Source: Microbulbifer hainanensis
GTDB taxonomy: Bacteria; Pseudomonadota; Gammaproteobacteria; Pseudomonadales; Cellvibrionaceae
Direction of reading: 5' to 3'
Assembly (NCBI RefSeq): GCF_014904735.1
Contig: NZ_JACZCR010000013.1
Coordinates: 1 to 63,309, forward strand
Length of the DNA stretch: 63,309 bases
This document shows, one piece after another, positions 9,200 through 15,118 of the stretch. The notes beneath the pieces were generated by a model. That model was not told the origin of the DNA, did not search any database, and was given only the letters and a program-made list of their open reading frames with translations. The translations under genes and the position numbers were made by a program. Numbering within the stretch: position 1 is the first letter of the stretch; each line of letters opens with the position of its first letter.

Positions 9200-10384
9200 A
9201 TGCGCAGAACTGTCCGCCAGCTGGCGGCCCTGCTTTCCCTGGCGCTGATGGCGGTACTGCCCGCGGCGGCCGCCGCGCGTGTCCCCCACGCGGAACCGCC
9301 CATAGCCGTGGACCCGACCCGCGCCGGCGAAGCACTGCGTACCGAAGCCCAGCGCTACCGCAATCTGCAGCAGCAGTGGCAACCACTCGCCCGCGGCGGC
9401 TCCCTGAAACCCGGTGACAGCGATCCGCGCGTGGCGCAATTGCGCAAGTTGCTCGAATTGCTCGGCGATTACCGCGGGCTGCCCGGCCCACTGTCCGGTA
9501 CCGGCGGCGGGGATGCGAAACGCTTTGACGCGGGTGTACAGGTGGCAGTGGAACGCTACCAGCACCGCCACGGCCTGGTCATCAATGGCATCACCGGCAG
9601 CGCCACCCTGGCCGAACTCGCCGTGCCGCCGCTGGAACGCGCGCGTCAATTGGAACTGAACGCCAGTCGCTGGGACAAAATAACAGTGCCCAAGAGCGGC
9701 CGCTATGTGCTGATCAACGTCCCCGATTACCAACTGCAGCTGATCGATAAGGGGCGCGTCACACTCAGGATGAAAACTGTGGTCGGCAAGACCAGCAGCC
9801 GCACCCCGGAACTCCGCAGCCGCATCACCAATATTGTCTTCAACCCCAGCTGGACAGTTCCCCGCAGCATCCTGCTCACCGAATTGCTGCCCAAGGCCCG
9901 CAACAATCCGGAAGCCATGCACCGCCGCGGATACCGGGTGGTCAATTACGGCAGTAACCATACTGCGCCCATTTCATCCGACGGTATTGCCAAGGCCGCC
10001 CACGGCGACGCCACGCTGCGCCAGGTCAGTGGCCCCGGCAACACCCTGGGACGGGTCAAGTTTGTCGTCCCCAACAAGCAGGCAATTTACCTCCACGATA
10101 CCCAGGCCCAGAGCCTGTTCGGCCTCCGCGAGCGTGCCTTCAGCCACGGCTGCATCCGCCTGGAGCAACCGGAAGAGCTGGCCTACGCCCTATTGAGCGA
10201 GCAGGGCTGGGACAGAACCCGCGTCGCCGAGGCCACCACCGGTGACGAGAGCCTCAATATTCGGGTTGAGCAGCCGCCGCGCCTGTTCATCACCTATATC
10301 ACCGCGTGGATCGACGACCGCGGCAGGGCCCAGTTCCGCCGCGATGTCTATCGCCGCGACAGCGCAGAAACCACGCCGCACTAG
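9200..10384 (+). CDS. L,D-transpeptidase, YkuD type (short paralogue 3)
   Basis: 394-residue third member of the tandem set. The signal peptide runs from MRRTVRQLAALLSLALMAVL to AAAAA. The peptidoglycan-binding domain is at about 73-147 (AVERYQHRHGLVINGITG) and the YkuD domain at about 167-330, with YLHDTQAQSLFG and AFSHGCIRLEQP, nucleophile Cys318. The C-terminal FITYITAWIDDRGRAQFRRDVY matches the other two. Like paralogue 2 it has no YcbB scaffold region. Paralogue 2 ends 6 bp upstream. The three proteins differ substantially in sequence, so this is an old amplification, unlike the recent one just downstream. Confidence 0.92.
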   Translation: MRRTVRQLAALLSLALMAVLPAAAAARVPHAEPPIAVDPTRAGEALRTEAQRYRNLQQQWQPLARGGSLKPGDSDPRVAQLRKLLELLGDYRGLPGPLSGTGGGDAKRFDAGVQVAVERYQHRHGLVINGITGSATLAELAVPPLERARQLELNASRWDKITVPKSGRYVLINVPDYQLQLIDKGRVTLRMKTVVGKTSSRTPELRSRITNIVFNPSWTVPRSILLTELLPKARNNPEAMHRRGYRVVNYGSNHTAPISSDGIAKAAHGDATLRQVSGPGNTLGRVKFVVPNKQAIYLHDTQAQSLFGLRERAFSHGCIRLEQPEELAYALLSEQGWDRTRVAEATTGDESLNIRVEQPPRLFITYITAWIDDRGRAQFRRDVYRRDSAETTPH

Positions 10385-10744
10385 GCTTCCGCTCCAGTAT
10401 TCAGATCTTTCCGACGCGATTCCCCCACCGTTTCCGCCACCAAGCCACTTTTCTGACCAAACCGAACCCACTGGTCGCAGAAAAATGATTTTTCAGCCTG
10501 GCCCCTCAAATGACAACGCTGTCTCCACTTTTCTATGTCGCGCTCTCAGCGCTTCACGCCAAATCAGCATCCGGATAGTCTACGGAGGATTAAATTACCA
10601 ACCCCACCCTGCGATTATTTCCTCATTAACCCTGCCCGGTTTGTAACGTCTGGTTATTTTTTATACAGTTCCTCTCGAGTCTTCTGGCGGCATATACGAC
10701 AAAAGACTCACGATGAGAAACAAACGACGAGGCGGAAACAGGGT

Positions 10745-11278
10745 ATGAACAATCCATCCAGACGCCGGTTCCTGGCAGTAACTTGTGCGACAGCGGCCGC
10801 GGTAAGCGCTGGCCCGACATTCGCGAAAGTGGGTAATACCCGCACGCTGAGAATGCGCAACCTGCACACCGGGGAACGGTTGAATACCGCCTTCTGGTCG
10901 GGCGGTGGCTTTGATAGCAGCGGACTGAAGAAATTCAACCGCCTGCTGCGTGACCACCGCGCCAACGAAGAGACGCGCATCGACCCGAAACTGTTCGAAC
11001 TGGTGTACAAGCTGAAGGAAAAGCTGGGCTACGACGGTGAGATCGAGATTATCTCGGGCTACCGTTCGCCCAAGACCAACGCCATGCTGCGCTCACGCTC
11101 GAGTGGCGTTGCGAAACGCAGCTACCACACGCGTGGTATGGCGATGGACCTGCGCATGCCGGGTATCCCCCTGAGCAAAGTGCGCCAGGCGGCCCTCGAA
11201 CTGAAGCTCGGCGGCGTGGGTTACTACCCGAAAAGTAACTTCGTGCACGTCGATACCGGTCCGGTTCGCCGCTGGTAA
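10745..11278 (+). CDS. DUF882/YcbK (MepK-like) Tat-exported murein endopeptidase, copy 1
   Basis: 177-residue member of the DUF882 (peptidase M15-like) family, which includes E. coli MepK (YcbK), a zinc endopeptidase able to cut 3-3 crosslinks. The N-terminus NPSRRRFLAVTCATAAA is a Tat signal. Metal-site motifs are SYHTRGMAMDLRMPG (His and Asp) and NFVHVDTGPVRRW (His). GEIEIISGYRSPKTNAML is the typical DUF882 block. The ATG at 10745 is used because it begins the Tat signal; the frame stays open upstream. It follows three L,D-transpeptidases, which make the bond this family cuts. It differs from copy 2 at 13 of 177 positions by my count. Confidence 0.93.
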   Translation: MNNPSRRRFLAVTCATAAAVSAGPTFAKVGNTRTLRMRNLHTGERLNTAFWSGGGFDSSGLKKFNRLLRDHRANEETRIDPKLFELVYKLKEKLGYDGEIEIISGYRSPKTNAMLRSRSSGVAKRSYHTRGMAMDLRMPGIPLSKVRQAALELKLGGVGYYPKSNFVHVDTGPVRRW

Positions 11279-11313
11279 CAGCGGCCCGCCGCAAGGCGGG
11301 ACCTGCAGAAACA

Positions 11314-11346
11314 CAAACCCCGGCCTGGTACCGGGGTTTGTCGTTT
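11314..11346. terminator. Rho-independent terminator after MepK-like copy 1
   Basis: Perfect 10-bp stem CAAACCCCGG (11314-11323) / CCGGGGTTTG (11331-11340), a 7-base loop, then TCGTTT. Because the downstream half also carries T residues on the other strand, it can act in both directions. It is part of the duplicated unit. Confidence 0.85.
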
Positions 11347-11361
11347 CTGGACGAAGTCCGG

Positions 11362-11385
11362 TCAGTCCGCCGGTACAGACACCGG
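11362..11385 (-). pseudogene. Relic of the imelysin gene 3' end at the duplication junction
   Basis: Read on the minus strand, this short piece encodes Pro-Val-Ser-Val-Pro-Ala-Asp followed by TGA, identical to the last seven residues and stop of the imelysin-like gene that ends at 12329. Upstream of these codons the similarity disappears. It marks the boundary of the tandem duplication and shows that the duplicated segment included the end of the convergent gene. Confidence 0.75.
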
Positions 11386-11710
11386 TTTCCTCGGGTTCTC
11401 CCAGTTTTCGACCAGTAAATGACCAAAATTGCTCGACTGGTCGCAGAAAAATGATTTTTCAGTGCAAGGCCTCAAATGACAACGCTGTCCCGGCAACCTG
11501 GCGTGACTTACCTGCAATTAAGACCAAAAGGGGCATCCACATAGTCTATGGAGGATTAAATTACCAACCCCACCCTACAATTATTTCCTCATTACCCCTG
11601 CCCGGTTTGTAACGATAGGTTATTTTTTATACATTAACTCCCGAGTCTTCTGGCGGCAAAAACGACAAAAGACTCATGACGAGAAACAAACGACGAGGCG
11701 GAAACAGGGT

Positions 11711-12244
11711 ATGAACAATCCATCCAGACGCCGGTTCCTGGCAGTAACTTGCGCTACAGCGGCTGCGGTCAGTGCCGGCCCGACATTCGCGAAAGTGGGT
11801 AACTCCCGCACACTGAGAATGCGCAACCTGCACACCGGGGAACGGTTGAATACCGCCTTCTGGTCGAACGGCAGCTTTGACAGCAGTGGCCTGAAGCAAT
11901 TCAACCGCCTGCTGCGTGACCACCGCGCCAACGAAGTCACGCGTATGGACCCGAAAGTACTCGAACTGGTGTACAAGCTGAAGGAAAAGCTGGGTTACAA
12001 CGGTGAGATCGAAATTATCTCGGGCTATCGTTCACCCAAGACCAACGCCATGTTGCGTGCACGTTCGAAGGGTGTGGCGAAACGCAGCTACCACACACGT
12101 GGTATGGCGATCGACCTGCGCATGCCGGGTATCCCCCTGAGCAAAGTGCGCAAGGCGGCCCTCGAACTGAAGCTCGGCGGCGTGGGTTACTACCCGAAAA
12201 GTAACTTCGTGCACGTCGATACCGGTCCGGTTCGCCGCTGGTAA
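11711..12244 (+). CDS. DUF882/YcbK (MepK-like) Tat-exported murein endopeptidase, copy 2
   Basis: Second copy of the preceding gene, also 177 residues with the same Tat signal (SRRRFLAVT), the SYHTRGMAIDLRMPG metal site and the NFVHVDTGPVRRW end. Substitutions relative to copy 1 cluster at residues 65-86 and 100-125 (for example ETRIDPKLFEL to VTRMDPKVLEL, and SRSSG to ARSKG) and leave all putative metal ligands intact, so both copies look functional. The first 46 or so residues are nearly unchanged. The leader upstream is also duplicated, but about 50 bases in its middle (around 11491-11530) have diverged, so the two copies might be regulated differently (inference). Confidence 0.93.
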   Translation: MNNPSRRRFLAVTCATAAAVSAGPTFAKVGNSRTLRMRNLHTGERLNTAFWSNGSFDSSGLKQFNRLLRDHRANEVTRMDPKVLELVYKLKEKLGYNGEIEIISGYRSPKTNAMLRARSKGVAKRSYHTRGMAIDLRMPGIPLSKVRKAALELKLGGVGYYPKSNFVHVDTGPVRRW

Positions 12245-12279
12245 CAGCGGCCCGCCGCAAGGCGGGACCTGCAGAAACA

Positions 12280-12312
12280 CAAACCCCGGCCAAGTGCCGG
12301 GGTTTGTCGTTT
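12280..12312. terminator. Rho-independent terminator between MepK-like copy 2 and the imelysin gene
   Basis: Stem CAAACCCCGGC (12280-12290) / GCCGGGGTTTG (12296-12306) with a 5-base loop, then TCGTTT. It lies between convergent genes and probably serves both strands. It is the second copy of the terminator at 11314-11346. Confidence 0.85.
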
Positions 12313-12328
12313 CTGGGACGAAGTCCGG

Positions 12329-13501
12329 TCAATCCGCGGGAACGGATACCGGAGTCATCTCATCGGCGGGCGTCGGCACCTGGGTGGTGCCGGACATCAG
12401 CCCCGCAATCTGCTCCAGCAGATCACGCGCCCGCGCCAGCTGGCTCAGTTCCGCCAGCTCGATCGGATCCTCCATCTTCAACATCAGCGCTTCCAGCTCG
12501 GCAAAGCTCTGATCCAGCGCGCGCACCTGGTGGCGATCCAGCAACAGTTCCGCCAGACCAGTACCTTCGGCCGGCACCCAGTTGGACCGCAGTGTGCGCA
12601 GCATGGCCAGCATTGCCAGCTTGGAGTCCGCGGCACGGCCGCTCTCGACGTCACTCTCGGAGCTCTCCGGCAAGCGCCGCAGCAGCTCCTCGTCGAGCGT
12701 GCGTATCTCCGCGGCGCGGATCTGCTGCATGCGAGCCGCCGGACTCAGGGCGAGGAAATAGCGCGACAGGTCGTTGGCGGCAAAGGGCCAGCGCCGCGCC
12801 AGATCCGCGAGATCCTCTTCCATCGCCTGGCCCATCAACTGCGTCAGCGCACGGCGGCGATTGGCGGCCTGGGCCTCCGGCTTCTCTCCCTTACTCACCG
12901 CCACAAACTGTTCCGCGGTCCGCTCTCCGGTGGGACCCCACAGCATGATTTCCATCGCGTGAAATCCGGTACTGGCCTCCTCATTGGCGGTCAGGCGGTG
13001 CTGTTTGCGCAGATTGGCAAGCGTCAGGTCGATCGCCGTATCGTTGACGATGCCACTGTTGGAATAACCGGGCACCGTATCCAGGTAACCGGGCTGCACT
13101 GGCCAGCTGTCCAGGGACAGGACCAGCTTGCGCCCCTCGCTGCGCAGCTCCGCGGGCGCAAAAGCCAGCTCTATGTAGGGCAGTGTTGCGGCAAAATTGC
13201 GGTGGGCATCGAGCCAGGCCAGCTTGGCCGCCTCCAGGTGGTCGTCGGTGGGCTGTTTCAGCAGTGTGGCCAGCGCGCTATTCAGCGCTTCCACCGCCGC
13301 CTGGGTTTCCGCCAGTTTCACCTGGCCCGCCTGCCAGACAGCGCGCGACAGCGCCTCGGCCGCCTCTTCGTTTAACGCCTGCGGTACCGGTTTCGCGGCC
13401 TCCGGCTTTTCCTCCACCCGCTTTTCGCTACAGGCCGAAATTGCCAGAAGCCCGCTACACAGCAGCACGGTGAGTGCGTGCCGAATCTTGACTGCGATCA
13501 C
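12329..13501 (-). CDS. Imelysin-like (peptidase M75 family) lipoprotein
   Basis: 390-residue lipoprotein of the imelysin/EfeO-like family, associated with iron acquisition rather than proven proteolysis. The signal peptide ends in a lipobox (LLAISAC). The family motif GxHxxE appears as GFHAMEIMLWGPTGERTAEQF. Most of the rest is Ala/Leu/Glu-rich helix, with an Arg/Leu-rich two-fold helical layout. The start is GTG at 13501 behind GGGGAT; no ATG is available near the lipobox. No efeU/efeB, TonB receptor or other iron gene adjoins it, so iron import is only a family-level inference. Confidence 0.85.
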   Translation of the reverse strand: MIAVKIRHALTVLLCSGLLAISACSEKRVEEKPEAAKPVPQALNEEAAEALSRAVWQAGQVKLAETQAAVEALNSALATLLKQPTDDHLEAAKLAWLDAHRNFAATLPYIELAFAPAELRSEGRKLVLSLDSWPVQPGYLDTVPGYSNSGIVNDTAIDLTLANLRKQHRLTANEEASTGFHAMEIMLWGPTGERTAEQFVAVSKGEKPEAQAANRRRALTQLMGQAMEEDLADLARRWPFAANDLSRYFLALSPAARMQQIRAAEIRTLDEELLRRLPESSESDVESGRAADSKLAMLAMLRTLRSNWVPAEGTGLAELLLDRHQVRALDQSFAELEALMLKMEDPIELAELSQLARARDLLEQIAGLMSGTTQVPTPADEMTPVSVPAD

Positions 13502-13542
13502 AAAAATCCCCAGAAACCTTATTGAATAAATCTAAAACTGGC

Positions 13543-14208
13543 TCAATCCACATCGCGCAGGCTGATGACCGGCCACCCGCGCGCTTCGGCCTCGGCGCGC
13601 AGGCGCGCATCCGGATCCACTGCGACCGGGTGATCCACTTGCTGCAGCAGCGGCAGATCATTGATGGAATCACTGTAAAACCACTTTTCCGCGGCGCTAT
13701 AGCCCGGATTGTGCGCCAGCCACTGCTGCAGCCGCACGACCTTGCCGCCCTGAAAACAGGGCTCCCCGACCACCCGCCCGGTAAAGCGCCCCTCCACCTC
13801 TTCCGGCTCGGTGGCGAGCAGGGTATCCACCCCCAGCTGCGCGGCGATGGGCTCCACCACGAAGCGGTTGGTCGCAGTGATGATCATAATATGGTGGCCT
13901 TCGCGGCGATGCCGACCAATTAACTCTTCGGCCCGCGGCAACCAGATCTCGCTGATCACTTCCTCCATGAATTCCCGCTGCAGGTTGCCCAGCTGGCCCC
14001 GGGATAGCTGGGCCAGCGGCTCCAGCGCGAACTCCAGATAGGCAAAGATATCCAGGTCGCCGCGCTGGTAATCACGGTAGAAGCGGTCGTTGGCCTCGCG
14101 GTAGCGCTCGCTGTCGACGTGTTCGCGCTGCACCAGGAACTCGCCCCAGGCGTAATCGCTATCGCCACCGATTAACGTGTTGTCGAGGTCAAATATCGCC
14201 AGCTGCAC
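13543..14208 (-). CDS. HAD-superfamily subclass IB phosphatase (SerB-like)
   Basis: 221-residue hydrolase with all HAD motifs: motif I DLDNTLIGGDSD (nucleophile and acid Asp), motif II IITATNRF, the motif III Lys, and motif IV WFYSDSINDLPLL. It resembles the HAD-IB family of unassigned phosphatases often found next to rppH. The GTG start at 14208 is preferred because AGGGAG lies six bases upstream and the protein then begins just before motif I. The longer frame starts in non-conserved sequence. It is divergent from rppH across about 200 bp. The substrate is unknown. Confidence 0.9.
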   Translation of the reverse strand: MQLAIFDLDNTLIGGDSDYAWGEFLVQREHVDSERYREANDRFYRDYQRGDLDIFAYLEFALEPLAQLSRGQLGNLQREFMEEVISEIWLPRAEELIGRHRREGHHIMIITATNRFVVEPIAAQLGVDTLLATEPEEVEGRFTGRVVGEPCFQGGKVVRLQQWLAHNPGYSAAEKWFYSDSINDLPLLQQVDHPVAVDPDARLRAEAEARGWPVISLRDVD

Positions 14209-14409
14209 GGCATACTCCCTTCTTAAATAACTATAGGTCCCGCGGACCATTTCGCCGCCAATTGTGCACGGCGGCGCCTGATTTTACCCGTTCGACAGCC
14301 GCCGCACAGCGACGTCGTCCGCGAATTGCCGTAATACCCCCGCTGTGGAACAATGCTGGACAAGTCTGTGCGGCGAGTCGCCGCACACCAACAATTTGAG
14401 GACGGTATT

Positions 14410-15042
14410 TTGGGCGAGGGCAAACCGGCATCGACCGGGCGCAAGAACCGCCGGAAATCCGCCAGGCAGTCTAACCGCACCGACAACCCCGCGAGCACCA
14501 AAAAGAACCGCGGGCGCGGTGGCGACAACAGCAGCAATATCGACGCCGAGGGCTTCCGCCCCAACGTCGGCATCATTGTGCTGAACGCCCGCGGCCAGGC
14601 GCTGTGGGCACGGCGGATAGGTGGCAAGGACGCCTGGCAATTCCCCCAGGGCGGCATCAATCCGGGCGAGTCTCCGGAGCAGGCCCTGTATCGCGAACTC
14701 TACGAGGAAATCGGCCTGACCCGGGACCAGGTGCGCATGATCGCCTGCACCCGCGGCTGGTTGCGCTATCGGCTGCCGCAGCGCCTGGTACGGCGGCGCT
14801 CTGAGCCCCTGTGTATCGGCCAGAAGCAGAAGTGGTACCTGTTGCAGCTGGAGGCCCCGGAAAGCGCTATCAGTTTCAATAACGGCTACAAACCGGAATT
14901 CGATCACTGGCGTTGGGTCAGTTACTGGCACCCGCTCAGCAAGGTGGTGACCTTCAAGCGCGAGGTTTATCGGCGCGCCCTCACCGAACTCGTTCCCCAG
15001 CAAATACAATTAGAGAAACGCTGGCTGCGAGAGCAGGAGTAA
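14410..15042 (+). CDS. rppH: RNA pyrophosphohydrolase (Nudix), with basic N-terminal extension
   Basis: Removes pyrophosphate from the 5' triphosphate end of mRNA and so primes RNase E decay. The Nudix box is [20 protein letters not shown]. The conserved entry [12 protein letters not shown], usually at residues 5-16, here begins near residue 48. The first 43 or so residues are basic and low in complexity ([15 protein letters not shown]...). I chose TTG at 14410 because TTGAGGACGG supplies a ribosome binding site at proper distance; an ATG at 14353 in the same frame lacks one and would lengthen the tail by 19 residues. It precedes ptsP, the usual partner gene. Confidence 0.9.
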   Translation: MGEGKPASTGRKNRRKSARQSNRTDNPASTKKNRGRGGDNSSNIDAEGFRPNVGIIVLNARGQALWARRIGGKDAWQFPQGGINPGESPEQALYRELYEEIGLTRDQVRMIACTRGWLRYRLPQRLVRRRSEPLCIGQKQKWYLLQLEAPESAISFNNGYKPEFDHWRWVSYWHPLSKVVTFKREVYRRALTELVPQQIQLEKRWLREQE

Positions 15043-15046
15043 GCGG

Positions 15047-15083
15047 GTCTACCCGATCCTGCCCGCGGCCGGATCGGGTAGAC
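15047..15083 (+). promoter_or_regulatory. Perfect hairpin between rppH and ptsP
   Basis: GTCTACCCGATCC (15047-15059) pairs without mismatch to GGATCGGGTAGAC (15071-15083) around an 11-base loop. It begins four bases after the rppH stop and ends 22 bases before the ptsP ribosome binding site. Only a weak T tract follows (CGAATTTC), so it is more likely an mRNA processing or stability element, or an inefficient terminator that lowers ptsP expression. Confidence 0.55.
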
Positions 15084-15118
15084 CGAATTTCAACCCATTG
15101 GATGGCGAGGACAGGCCT

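Larger units (their letters stand above)
10454..12354. repeat. 966-bp tandem duplication carrying a DUF882/MepK-like gene
   Basis: Two direct copies, about 10454-11388 and 11420-12354, are offset by 966 bp at the leader and ATG (10471 versus 11437; 10745 versus 11711) and by 967 at the far end because of one inserted G. Each copy holds the leader (TGACCAAA, then CTGGTCGCAGAAAAATGATT, then GGAGGATTAAATTACC), the gene, and the terminator. Each also carries the last codons of the convergent imelysin gene. The stretch 10385-10744 upstream of the first gene and 11279-11710 between the genes contain only this repeated leader/terminator material and no other gene. Confidence 0.9.

Noticed and set aside
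10454..12354. Insertion sequence or transposon as cause of the MepK gene duplication
   Set aside because: No transposase, terminal inverted repeats or target-site duplication is visible; a simple tandem duplication explains it.
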